DNA of 64,000 nt from Roseinatronobacter bogoriensis DSM 18756 (lineage in GTDB: Bacteria > Pseudomonadota > Alphaproteobacteria > Rhodobacterales > Rhodobacteraceae), in assembly GCF_004366635.1 (NCBI RefSeq), contig NZ_SORN01000001.1, forward strand, positions 262,435 to 326,434, given 5' to 3'. The stretch's first letter is position 1, and each line of letters starts with the position of its first letter. Made by a program: the position numbers and the translations under genes. This document shows positions 28,501 to 36,377 of the stretch, piece after piece. Under the pieces are notes generated by a model. It was given only the letters and a program-made list of their open reading frames with translations, searched no databases and was not told the DNA's origin.

Positions 28501-28700
28501 TCGAGATATTGCTGGAAGCAGGCGCAGTGCGGTTCAAACCGATCCTGTTGACAGCCCTTGCCGCGATGTTCGGGGCCGCCATCATTCTGCCTGATCCGAT
28601 CTTTCAGGGCCTTGCACTGTCGCTTCTGTTCGGCTTGCTGACATCGACATTGCTTACGGTTCTGGTGATCCCGGCGATTTACAGGGTGTTGAAAAGCTAG
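25503..28700 (+). CDS. RND efflux transporter permease
   Basis: A 1065-residue inner-membrane proton-driven pump of the AcrB/MexF superfamily. Twelve transmembrane helices in the standard 1+5+1+5 arrangement around two large periplasmic loops; the conserved helix-4 proton relay is VDDAIVVIEN at about residue 420. The PREEEPQIS stretch after helix 1 is typical of the hydrophobe/amphiphile exporter group found in environmental proteobacteria. Length is normal. Substrates cannot be told from sequence. A strong terminator-like hairpin follows. Confidence 0.93.
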   Translation: MSAESQRLGIAGQLTRSFITSPLTPLIMLAALAMGLIALALVPREEEPQISVPMVNILLQAPGLKAEDAIKLVTEPMEGIVRAIDDVEHVYSQTMDDRAMVTARFEVGTSTDAAILRVHDKVRANMDRIPVGIPEPLIIGRGIDDVAIVTLTLTGKPGQDVSANALARIARELRAEMAKVPDVGLSYIVGEASEALRIAPDPERLALYGVTLQQLTHKIQGANRTLNAGLLRDNGAQVELVAGQSLTAPAEIAGLLLTTRDERPVYVADVADVGFVEDTSERLVGHVSRAEDGSVERVPAVTLAFAKRGGANAVTVADALLDRAAALDGSLIPDSVAYEITRDYGATAQDKANTLLIKLFLATLSIILLVLLAIGWRESLVVAIVIPVTILLTLFAAWIMGYTLNRVSLFALIFSIGILVDDAIVVIENIARHWGMKDKGEGRSRIQRAIDGVAEVGNPTIIATLTVVAALLPMLFVSGMMGPYMSPIPVVASAAMILSFFIAVMVTPWLMIKIAGNAPLHAGDHAETGGLLGRAFTAVARPVLKTKARSGLFLIVATIVSFGSLGLLYTGHVTVKLLPFDDKAELAVVFDLPPGASLEETDAVAQAVARVALDLPEVETVQTYAGTAAPFNFNGLVRHYFLRAEPHMGDVQINLGARSRASHDIALELRERLDGLDLPQGTRIRTVEPPPGPPVMATLLAEIYGPDAETRRATAEKVREAFESVPYIVDVDDTFPEPARRMRLVISPDDLEFFGVTETDVFDTIATLNGSTVVGYSHRGNSRQPLPIALARDRSDLVLDERFLSTPVPANLLPGARGVVELGDVVRLEEETASPMIYRRNGRAAEMVMAELAGEFEAPLYGILAVGNALDAMDWGEGVPPDIRLNGQPTDESRPTILWDGEWEVTWVTFRDMGAAFGVALLGIYVLVVAQFGSFRLPLVVLTPVPLTFLGIMGGHWLWGAPFSATSMIGFIALAGIIVRNSILLVDFIRHADTEGKTQVEILLEAGAVRFKPILLTALAAMFGAAIILPDPIFQGLALSLLFGLLTSTLLTVLVIPAIYRVLKS

Positions 28701-28717
28701 TGCTGCGCGCCTGATGC

Positions 28718-28763
28718 AAAGTCCCGCCATGAGTGAGCAAGCTCAGCAGTGCGGGACTTTTCT
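28718..28763 (+). terminator. Rho-independent terminator after RND operon
   Basis: AAAGTCCCGC at 28718-28727 pairs perfectly with GCGGGACTTT at 28751-28760 (10 bp, 23-base loop), followed by TCTG. It begins 18 bp after the permease stop. The loop is long for a terminator, so the call is moderate. Confidence 0.6.
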
Positions 28764-28908
28764 GTCGTTCAACGAGCGCCCGCGCGGAGCAAAGGCCGCA
28801 GGCCGACGCGTATAGCCGGTCCGTTGCCCGACGCTGCACGCCTTCTTGTTCATTGGGTGGCGGGATTTGCGCCGCATTGACTGCTGGCAACTGGCGGGCA
28901 TTGGCCCG

Positions 28909-30078
28909 TCAGCTTGCGGCCCCACGCCCGACAATCGGCTGCGGCGACAGATGTGTCAGGCTGCGCCACAGCCATTCCCAAGGCCCATATACAAAATGGC
29001 GAAACCACAGATGCGCGAAACCGACAAGCGCTGCAGTCACTGCAAGCGCGATCGCCATCACGGAAATGGTGCCAGCCTGCCCGATCAACTGAAAACCCCA
29101 CCCGTAAAACAGAAGTTGCCCAAGGATCGAGGCACCAAGATACCCTGTCAGGCTCATGCGTCCCAAAGGCGCAAGAAGGCTGTGCAGCTTTCCCTCTCTT
29201 TTGCCATGCAGGGCCGCTGTCAGAAGCATCAGGTATCCCAACGCCATAACGGGAGTTTCAAGATAGAGCAGAAACCAGACCCCTTCAGGCGACTCTGTCA
29301 GGCGCAGCGTCGCCCCGGCCGCAAGGCCAATAACCACAGATAATGCGCCCAACTTGAACATGGGTGCGCGCAGCCCCTCGAAGCGCGCGGTAAGTGTGCT
29401 GCGCCCAACGGCAAGGCCCAGCAAGAACAAGCCCGACAACATGAAGAAGCGCAAAACCAATGTGCCCTTCACGGTGTCTGCGGCCCCGGTCACCATGTTC
29501 AGGTTTTGCGTGATCGTATCTGCATAGTTGGAGGAGGCGAAGGCTTGCAGACTGTCGTCGCGCCCTTCGGGCACGGGAGCAGGCGGGTCAATGCCGCTAA
29601 GCGCCAGCGCGACGGGCCCCGCAAGGATCAGGGCTGTCCCCGCGCCGATGATGATGCGCTGCGGAAGGCGCGCCGCCAGCGGCAGCAACAGGCCCAACGC
29701 GGCATAGGTCATCAGAATATCTGCCCAGAACAGAAACACCGCGTTGAACAACCCGATTGCCCCAAGGACCAGAAACCTGCGGATGATCTGCGCGGAAGAG
29801 GCCCCGTTTTCTGGCCCGGCACGTGACAGGATCATGCTGAAGCTTAGCCCGAACATGAAAGAAAACGCAGCAAGCGCCTTGCCATCAAGGAAGATTGCCA
29901 GAAAATCCCATGCCCATTGATCCACCGGCGCAAGCAGTTCTGCGCGTGCGTCAGGGCTGAGATAGGCAAGGCCCGATAGCGTCATCATGTTCATGATGAT
30001 GACAACTGTCAGGATTACCGCCCGCACCGCGTCGATGCGGGTATCTCTCTCGCCTCGGTGCGAATGTGACGCGCTCAT
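28909..30078 (-). CDS. DUF418 family membrane protein
   Basis: A 389-residue polytopic membrane protein with the DUF418 layout: N-terminal RIDAVRAVILTVVIIMN (a degenerate R-x-x-x-D-x-x-R-G motif of the YeiB-like family), ten or so helices, and a C-terminal DUF418 segment with GRMSLTGYLGASILG and an FRHFVYGPWEWLWRSLT tail. The family is related to acyltransferase-3 and YeiB proteins; its function is unknown. The start is ATG 30078 after GGGGGGTAGAGAT; ATG 30126, after GAAGGGA, is an alternative that would add 16 residues. Confidence 0.85.
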   Translation of the reverse strand: MSASHSHRGERDTRIDAVRAVILTVVIIMNMMTLSGLAYLSPDARAELLAPVDQWAWDFLAIFLDGKALAAFSFMFGLSFSMILSRAGPENGASSAQIIRRFLVLGAIGLFNAVFLFWADILMTYAALGLLLPLAARLPQRIIIGAGTALILAGPVALALSGIDPPAPVPEGRDDSLQAFASSNYADTITQNLNMVTGAADTVKGTLVLRFFMLSGLFLLGLAVGRSTLTARFEGLRAPMFKLGALSVVIGLAAGATLRLTESPEGVWFLLYLETPVMALGYLMLLTAALHGKREGKLHSLLAPLGRMSLTGYLGASILGQLLFYGWGFQLIGQAGTISVMAIALAVTAALVGFAHLWFRHFVYGPWEWLWRSLTHLSPQPIVGRGAAS

Positions 30079-30291
30079 ATCTCTACCCCCCGGCAGCCCC
30101 GTGTTTCGAAGGGTGTTCAGCGACATGCGATAAATCCCTTCACGAGGCAGGTAACTTAGCAAGTGAACAAAAATTGACCAGTTTTGGGCTGTCCTATGGG
30201 GCGGAATGAGCCATTTTTTGCCAAAAACCCCTTAAAATGCGTGATTTGTGACATTTTCTGTGCGGGGCATCCCGGGATTACAGGGTCTGGG

Positions 30292-31956
30292 TTAACCTGA
30301 TTGTGTGACCCGCGTGATCAGGGCGTCGATGGCATCATCTGACCATTCGGGCCGGTCAAGCAACATCGCCCAAGCGCGCACATAGCTGTCAAAACTGTAT
30401 CTGTGACCATAACCCCGAGGGGGTTTGATCGCGGTCATCATATCAACTGAAAGTTGCAGGAACGAAACAGCTGGCAGCCATCGCAGGTCGGGCGACACGT
30501 CTGGTGCGCGCGGTCCGGCCATCCAGTCAGGGCGCCGCCACGCGGCGCGCGGGTCAAAAAACGTGACCGCATCACTCGGATATTGCAGATACAGCACCCG
30601 GTAGTTCCCCCATGCTGCCGTCGTGGCAGAGGTGCGCCCCGACTGGTTCATGAAGCGCACTGCCCTGCCATCACGATAGGTGGGCAACCAGGCGGGTGTA
30701 TCGGGGTTGCGGGCGCGCGTTACCTCGGACCAGGTCGGGCTGTTGAACGGCGGCCCAACCCAGAGGGCGCCATCATATGGGTCACCGACAACCTGATGCA
30801 GGTCATGGCTTAACTCAGAGTTCAGCGCACCAAGGCTGAGGCCATTGAGGTAAAGCGCGGGCCGCGCCTCTCTCGGGAGCGAGCGCCAATGGTCATAGAC
30901 TTCGGCAAATACGGCGCGGGCCGTCTCGACCCCGTATTCAGGGTCGGTCAACAGGGCCAGCCAGCTTGCCACATAGGAATATTGCACTGACACCGTCGCT
31001 ACATCGCCTTGTGTGACATATTCCAGCGCTTGTTGGCCGAATGTATTCACTGTGCCTGTCCCTGTTGGCGTCGCGATGACAAGCGTGCTGCGGGAAAACG
31101 CCCCGATGCGTTTGAGTTCGGCCAGCGCCAGCGTGGCGCGTGCCTCTGGCGTCGCAGCAGAGTTCAGGCCGACATAGACGCGCAGGGGTTCAAGGGCGGG
31201 ACGACCCGTCGCGGCCGCGATCTGGGAGCGGTCGGGGCTGGCGGCGATCATGGCGCGCCCTGTGCGGCCAAGGTCTTCCCATTCCAGCAAGGAACCGGGT
31301 GCCCCGGTTTTCAGCGGGTCCTCAGGGCGGGGGCTTGCCTCTTCAAAGGCACCGTCCAGCCCGGCATAGACGCGGTCGATTGTGGTGAATACAGCCCGTA
31401 CAAGCACGCCATTGCCGATATTCCAGAACAAAAGTGCGGTCAGGGTCAATGCCACCAGAAAAGCCTGTGGCCCAGGCAACACGCGGGCCAGCGCGTCGGA
31501 GGTCTTGCGCACGACGAACCAGGACAGACGTGCAAGCCAGACCAGAAAAACGAACAATGCGCCAGCGCCTGCGGCTATGGACAATGGGCGCACGGTATCG
31601 ACCGGCGGCATCTCCATCAATGCGCGCAAACCGTTCTGCCACTCTGACGCCTGCCAAAGCGCGAATGAAATGACCAGCAGGCACACTATCCCAACCCCGA
31701 CACGCAGCCGCATCTGCACATGTTTGGGCAAAGGGGGGAATTCAAGCTTGCGCCAGATTGCTGACAGGATCAGCCCGATTGCGTGACCAACGGCCAGACT
31801 GACGCCGCTCAGGATGGCTTGCGCTGGTGTATCCCGTGGCACCAGACCGGGTGTCAGCGACACGACAAAGAACAAGGTTGCCAGAATGAGCGCCGGTAAT
31901 GTGGGGCGGGGCAACCATTTGATCAGAGGGCGCAATGCAGGGAATTCGCGTCTCAT
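30292..31956 (-). CDS. Abhydrolase_9 family membrane-anchored alpha/beta hydrolase (copy 2)
   Basis: A 554-residue paralogue of the protein at 21591-23240, co-linear along the full length (for example YVGLNSAATPEARA, LYLNGLSLGALNS, ALWVGPPFNSPTW). N-terminal helices to about residue 200, then the hydrolase-like domain. The two copies are in opposite orientation about 7 kb apart. Function is unknown. The start at 31956 is the only ATG before the first helix (ATLFFVVSLTPGLVP). Confidence 0.85.
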   Translation of the reverse strand: MRREFPALRPLIKWLPRPTLPALILATLFFVVSLTPGLVPRDTPAQAILSGVSLAVGHAIGLILSAIWRKLEFPPLPKHVQMRLRVGVGIVCLLVISFALWQASEWQNGLRALMEMPPVDTVRPLSIAAGAGALFVFLVWLARLSWFVVRKTSDALARVLPGPQAFLVALTLTALLFWNIGNGVLVRAVFTTIDRVYAGLDGAFEEASPRPEDPLKTGAPGSLLEWEDLGRTGRAMIAASPDRSQIAAATGRPALEPLRVYVGLNSAATPEARATLALAELKRIGAFSRSTLVIATPTGTGTVNTFGQQALEYVTQGDVATVSVQYSYVASWLALLTDPEYGVETARAVFAEVYDHWRSLPREARPALYLNGLSLGALNSELSHDLHQVVGDPYDGALWVGPPFNSPTWSEVTRARNPDTPAWLPTYRDGRAVRFMNQSGRTSATTAAWGNYRVLYLQYPSDAVTFFDPRAAWRRPDWMAGPRAPDVSPDLRWLPAVSFLQLSVDMMTAIKPPRGYGHRYSFDSYVRAWAMLLDRPEWSDDAIDALITRVTQSG

Positions 31957-32377
31957 CTACACTCCGCAACGGCTGAAAGCGATATATCCCCAGATACGGC
32001 CGCACTGCCATTTGTCCAGTTTTGCCTGTGCCGGGAGGGTGTTACACGGTGCATGAGGTCGCTTTTACACGCACCATCCCCTGACAACGCCCGGTTTGCG
32101 GCATGGTGTTTGGGGGGAAGCCTGTCTTGGGTCAGAATATAGGGCTCATTTTTGCAATCCGCTCGCATGAGTATTTTCATAACAATACCTACAGGTCGGA
32201 ACAAGCGCAGCCATCCTCACATCTTGCCGATAGCCATGGCACCTGCCCATTGTGCCGCCTATTCCGGCGGTTGGATTGAAATTCCGCCAGTTGCGGTGCA
32301 TGGATTGCTGGGCCCCATCGTTTTAGCCGGATGTCTGCGGCGGCTTTGGGCGCGTGGCGTTTGAGGGGGCAGGGCAG
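31957..32377. other. Intergenic region between Abhydrolase_9 copy 2 and sugar-catabolism genes
   Basis: About 420 bp between divergent genes. A 70-codon open frame at 32152-32364 on the plus strand has no recognisable domain or good ribosome site and is not called. No RNA gene, repeat or operator was recognised. Confidence 0.4.
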
Positions 32378-33094
32378 GTGAAAGTTTTTAGCGCAAATAC
32401 CGGCTTTCTATGGCCCGCTTTACCTTTTCCCGAACGGATTTTGCAGGCCGCGTGTCAAGGGTTTGGTGCGATCGAGTTTCATGATGAAGCCCTGAGAAAC
32501 GATCTTGGCTTGATCGAGGACCGACTGGTGCAAACCGGATTGCTGTTGCTGGGGCTGAACACGCGCATGGCGCAGACGATGGGTTGCGCTGCGATTCCGG
32601 GGCAGGAAGCCACCGCGCAGGCTGATTTTGAGGCCGCACTTGCTGTCGCTGAACGCCTGAATGCGCGTGCTATACATGTCTTGTCCGGACGGACAGATGC
32701 CCCCGACCGGCTTGATGTGCTGGCGCGGGCGCTGAAGCGGTTTTCTGACCAGACAGACAGGCTATTGCTGATCGAGCCGCTGGCCCCCGTGGCGGTCGCA
32801 GGTTATGCGCTTGGCACGATCCATGACGCTGCGCAGGTCGTGTCACAGGTTGGGGCGGATAACGTCAAGATCATGTTTGACAGCTTTCACATCGACGCGA
32901 CTGAAACTGACCTTAGCGCGACATATCTGCGCTACAAGGACCAGATCGGCCATGTTCAGGTCGCCGCTTGCGGTCATAGGGGGCCGCCCCATCAAGATGC
33001 GCGCATCCGCGAGTTCGTCAGGGGGACAGATTGCGAATATATCGGCTGTGAATGGCGCGACGACATGTCGGACGCTGTCTGCCCCAACTGGTAA
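32378..33094 (+). CDS. Hydroxypyruvate isomerase-like TIM-barrel protein
   Basis: A 238-residue TIM-barrel protein of the xylose isomerase-like / hydroxypyruvate isomerase family, beginning KVFSANTGFLWPALPFPERI, with metal-site motifs LIEPLAP, MFDSFH (Asp, His) and GHVQVAACG. Start is GTG 32378 after AGGGCAG; the frame upstream to 32354 overlaps that site. It is convergent with galM and stands at the end of the sugar-acid cluster, so it probably handles a C3 or keto-sugar intermediate such as hydroxypyruvate. True hydroxypyruvate isomerases are about 20 residues longer, so function is tentative. Confidence 0.72.
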   Translation: MKVFSANTGFLWPALPFPERILQAACQGFGAIEFHDEALRNDLGLIEDRLVQTGLLLLGLNTRMAQTMGCAAIPGQEATAQADFEAALAVAERLNARAIHVLSGRTDAPDRLDVLARALKRFSDQTDRLLLIEPLAPVAVAGYALGTIHDAAQVVSQVGADNVKIMFDSFHIDATETDLSATYLRYKDQIGHVQVAACGHRGPPHQDARIREFVRGTDCEYIGCEWRDDMSDAVCPNW

Positions 33095-33209
33095 TTCCTG
33101 TCCTGCGACTTGCATCTGGCCGCTTTGTCAGACCGCCATGTCGCGGGCCATTGAGGATGCAGCCGGAACGGGGTCTGGGATGCGCAAAAGCGATACGCGC
33201 AAAACACCC

Positions 33210-34199
33210 TCAGGGGCGGGAAAAGACATATCGTGTCTTTTGGTGATAAGTGTCCCCGGGCCGCAAGACGGGTGACGGGAAGCTTGGCTGATTTGGCGCG
33301 TCCGGCCAGACCTGCGCCTCCAGAGCAATGCCCGCGTGACGCCCATAATGACGCCCGCCCAATCCGCGCGCATCTGGCTTCGGCAGATGGTTTGCCGTGT
33401 AGACCTGTAAGCCCGGTTCTGTCGTTTCCATCTGCAAGCCAAGCCCCGACAGGGCAGAGTCCAGTCTGGCAACAGGTCGCATCGCCGTGCGGGTGTTTGA
33501 CAGGCAGAAATTGTGATCGAGCGCTGCTCCGTCAAGATTTCGCGGGGCGCGGAAGTCAAGCCTGCTGCCTGCGACCGGTGCGATTTCGCCGGTCGGGATC
33601 TGGTCATCATCGACCGGCAGGTAGGAGTTTGCATCTATCTGCAAACGGTGGTGCGCCAGCGAACCGCTGTCATCTAGGATAAAGAATCCATGATGCGAGA
33701 AGTTGCAGACCGTGTCCCGGTCACAGGTCGCGCGGATATCAAATTCCAGCGCAGAGGCGCGCAAAGCAATGCAAAGCAGTACGTTCAAGGTGCCGGGAAA
33801 GCCCATCTCGCCATCTGGCAGTGTCAGCTTGAACACAGCACGGTCGGCTTGAAGGTCTGCAATCGACCAGAGACGTGCCGCGCTGCCTTGCTGGCCGCCA
33901 TGCAGGCAATGGCGGCCCAATGCGTTTCTGGACAGGTGATATTTCTGGCCATCAAGCGCAAAGACGCCTTGAGCAATCCGGTTGGCATAGCGCCCGACCA
34001 TTGCGCCGAAATACTGCATTGAACCCAGATAAGGGGCCAAGCTATCGGCCCCCAACACCAGTGGATGGTCCACCCCGTGCAGCCGCATGTCCTGCACAAT
34101 GGCCCCAAGTGTCAGCAGATTGAGACGAAGGACGCCATTTTGCAGCGTCACGCGTTCCACTGCCCGCCCGTCTGGCAGATGTCCGAATATCTCAGGCAT
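33210..34199 (-). CDS. Aldose 1-epimerase (mutarotase)
   Basis: Interconverts alpha and beta anomers of aldoses. The 329-residue protein has the mutarotase core: NRIAQGVFALDG, the first histidine region HCLHGGQQG, the second near NFSHHGFFIL and the catalytic glutamate in IALEAQVWPDAPNQ, followed by FPSPVLRPGDTYHQ. The usual NLTNHSYFNL is replaced by NFSHHGFFIL, a mild variation. AGGCGAAGC precedes the ATG. Last gene of the minus-strand sugar operon; it would supply the anomer used by the sugar dehydrogenase. Confidence 0.88.
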   Translation of the reverse strand: MPEIFGHLPDGRAVERVTLQNGVLRLNLLTLGAIVQDMRLHGVDHPLVLGADSLAPYLGSMQYFGAMVGRYANRIAQGVFALDGQKYHLSRNALGRHCLHGGQQGSAARLWSIADLQADRAVFKLTLPDGEMGFPGTLNVLLCIALRASALEFDIRATCDRDTVCNFSHHGFFILDDSGSLAHHRLQIDANSYLPVDDDQIPTGEIAPVAGSRLDFRAPRNLDGAALDHNFCLSNTRTAMRPVARLDSALSGLGLQMETTEPGLQVYTANHLPKPDARGLGGRHYGRHAGIALEAQVWPDAPNQPSFPSPVLRPGDTYHQKTRYVFSRP

Positions 34200-34327
34200 T
34201 GCTTCGCCTCATCAGGTGGCTGAACTTGGCTACATATGGCCCGGTCACACGCATAGGCAGATAGTTGTTGAGTCCGTGATGCGATCCCTCGCGCCCCGTC
34301 CATTCACCCGCCACACAGGCGTCCGCC

Positions 34328-34444
34328 TCAGCGCAAGCGGGTGGCATGGTCCACCAGCAAAGGGTCACAGGTGACGCTGAAATCTCGGTGCACCCCGTCC
34401 GTAGCGGGTGCGTCCATGAATTCCGGGATCACGATATCTGTCAT
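34328..34444 (-). pseudogene. N-terminal remnant of a D-isomer 2-hydroxyacid dehydrogenase
   Basis: From the ATG at 34444 (with GGGGCAGAG before it) a 38-codon frame reads MTDIVIPEFMDAPATDG then DFSVTCDPLLVD, which matches the N-terminus of hydroxyacid dehydrogenases of sugar-acid clusters (IVPEFMD...YDPxLVD). It stops at 34328-34330 where about 280 further residues would be expected. The remaining 130 bp up to galM read in another frame without family resemblance. I take it as a deletion remnant; the spacing of 11 bp after the Gfo/Idh gene suggests it was once the next operon gene. Confidence 0.6.
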
Positions 34445-34455
34445 CTCTGCCCCTT

Positions 34456-35577
34456 TCACGCGGCGGAAACGGCGGCGCTGCCGAAATCGCGCAGATCAAT
34501 CACCTGATGCGTGCGGATCGAATGCTCTGCCGCCTCGCCCACAAGTACGGACCAGTAGCCATCTTCAAGGCTGACTTCTGGCTGGCCCGTGCCGCTGCGG
34601 ATCAGGTCCAGAAACCGCGCGTGCTGATAATAGGTTGACCCATGATGATCGCCTGCGCGCAGGATGCGTTCGTCCACTTCGACAACTTCGCGGTGCTCGC
34701 GCTTGGTGGCACGGTCAGAGATGACGAATTCGGAATGACGTTCCTTGCCGTCAGGCGCGAACCGCGCGGGGCCGGGTACACAGGCATCCAGCCGCGCCTT
34801 GTCACCTGTGACCGAGACGACCTCTTGCCAGTGCGACCCTTCGGCGAACATGCACAGTTCCAGCATCGCGCGGCTGCCATTGGCGAAATCAACCGTGACA
34901 AAACCGTTATCAACAATATCCGGCATGCGCCCCTCATAACGTTCATTGCGATGGTTCACATCGGCCCCCCCGCTGGCATAGACGCGGATCGGGTCAGACC
35001 CTAGCAGCAGGCGCATCAGGTCAAAGAAATGGCAACATTTCTCGACCATCGTGCCACCTGTGCGGGCGTTAAAGCGGTTCCAGTCGCCGACTTTTTCCAG
35101 AAAGGGAAAGCGGTGTTCACGAATCGAGACCATGCGCGGGGTGCCTGCGGCCCCTTCGACCAAGGCCGCACGCAACCTTTCGACCGGGGGCATATAGCGA
35201 TATTCCATCGCAACCCAGACAGGGCTGCGGCGCCCTTCTGCGGCCTGCATCAGAGCGCGGCAGTCGGCCGATGTCGTGGCCAGTGGTTTTTCGCACAAGA
35301 TGGGTTTGTCCGTGGCCAGAAGGTCGCGCATCAGTCCGGCATGCAGGTCGTTTGGCGCTGCCAGCACATAGGCGTCGCATATATCCGCCGCCAATAGTGC
35401 GCGATGATCGGTGAAAGCCTGTGTATCCGGCCCTGCAAGCGCAAGGGCTTGCGCGCGCATACCTGCGTCAGGGTCGCTGATGGCGGTGATGGTCGTCCCC
35501 TCCAGCAGGGCGATATTGCGCATATGTTCCTGGCCCATCATGCCAGAGCCGATGATTCCGTATCGGATGGGTTCCAT
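34456..35577 (-). CDS. Gfo/Idh/MocA family oxidoreductase
   Basis: A 373-residue NAD(P)-dependent dehydrogenase. Rossmann motif GIIGSGMMG at 8-16, the family CEKPLA motif near residue 95 and the C-terminal domain with GGTMVEKCCHFFDLMRLLLG, where the His is probably catalytic. Substrates in the family are sugars, inositols and their acids. It sits between the SDR and the dehydrogenase remnant in the sugar-acid operon, so it may oxidise the aldose or an inositol-like compound at the pathway entry. Confidence 0.9.
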   Translation of the reverse strand: MEPIRYGIIGSGMMGQEHMRNIALLEGTTITAISDPDAGMRAQALALAGPDTQAFTDHRALLAADICDAYVLAAPNDLHAGLMRDLLATDKPILCEKPLATTSADCRALMQAAEGRRSPVWVAMEYRYMPPVERLRAALVEGAAGTPRMVSIREHRFPFLEKVGDWNRFNARTGGTMVEKCCHFFDLMRLLLGSDPIRVYASGGADVNHRNERYEGRMPDIVDNGFVTVDFANGSRAMLELCMFAEGSHWQEVVSVTGDKARLDACVPGPARFAPDGKERHSEFVISDRATKREHREVVEVDERILRAGDHHGSTYYQHARFLDLIRSGTGQPEVSLEDGYWSVLVGEAAEHSIRTHQVIDLRDFGSAAVSAA

Positions 35578-35606
35578 CCTATCTCGTCCTTTCGGTTTTT
35601 GCCGGG

Positions 35607-36374
35607 TCAGTTCAGCGTCAGCCCGGCATCGACAATGAAATTCTGCCCCGTACAGCCTATGCTGGCCTCAGAGGCGAGGAACAGCACCATAGGCGTCACA
35701 TGATGCGGTTCCAGTCGGAACTTGAGGGCCTGCTGTTCCAAAAACTCTGCGTTTTTTTCGGGCGTCAGCCAAAGCCGCGCCTGCCGCTCGGTCAGGATCG
35801 CACCGGGCACGACTGAATTGACCCGAATGCCCTGCGGCCCCAGTTCGGCGGCCAGCGAGCGTGTCATCCCGTTGATCGCCCCTTTTGATGTGGTGTAGCC
35901 CAGCATCCCGGGCCGACCGCGCATCCAGCTGATTGACCCCATATTGATAATGCTGCCGCCACCGGCCTGCGCCATGCCATCGGCCACAGCCTGCGCGGCA
36001 AAGACATGATGCGACAGGTTCGTGGCCAGACAGTCGCGCCAGTAATCAGGGGTCAGGGTGGCGAAGTCATGGCGCTCATCACGGGCGGCATTATTGACCA
36101 GCACGGTGAAAGGGCCAAGGCGTTCGGCCAAGGTAGCGATGGTTTGGGGTAGGCTGTCCAGATCGCGTAGGTCCGCCGCCACAAATGCTGTCTGCGGTCC
36201 CAATTCAGACGCCAGCGCCGCGCCTGCCTGTGCGTCGATATCGACAAAACCCACGCGCGCGCCCTGCGCTGCGAAAGCGCGCACGAAATCCGCGCCAAGG
36301 CCGGTTGCGCCGCCTGTAATCAGGACGCTGGCGCCATTGAGCGAAGGGTAAATGGCGGATTGCGCTTGGCTCAT
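35607..36374 (-). CDS. SDR family oxidoreductase
   Basis: A 255-residue classical short-chain dehydrogenase: TGGATGLG cofactor motif at 20-27, VDID acidic residue suggesting NAD preference, NNAA, catalytic Ser in MGSISWM and YTTSK (Tyr and Lys), and the C-terminal GQNFIVDAG. It starts three bases after the SMP-30 stop. Similar SDRs in such operons are D-xylose, L-arabinose, L-rhamnose or galactose 1-dehydrogenases, which would give the lactone for the neighbouring lactonase. Confidence 0.9.
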   Translation of the reverse strand: MSQAQSAIYPSLNGASVLITGGATGLGADFVRAFAAQGARVGFVDIDAQAGAALASELGPQTAFVAADLRDLDSLPQTIATLAERLGPFTVLVNNAARDERHDFATLTPDYWRDCLATNLSHHVFAAQAVADGMAQAGGGSIINMGSISWMRGRPGMLGYTTSKGAINGMTRSLAAELGPQGIRVNSVVPGAILTERQARLWLTPEKNAEFLEQQALKFRLEPHHVTPMVLFLASEASIGCTGQNFIVDAGLTLN

Positions 36375-36377
36375 GGA

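Noticed and set aside
30079..30291. Second promoter/terminator set between DUF418 and Abhydrolase_9 copy 2
   Set aside because: No stem followed by a T-run and no clear promoter hexamers were found.
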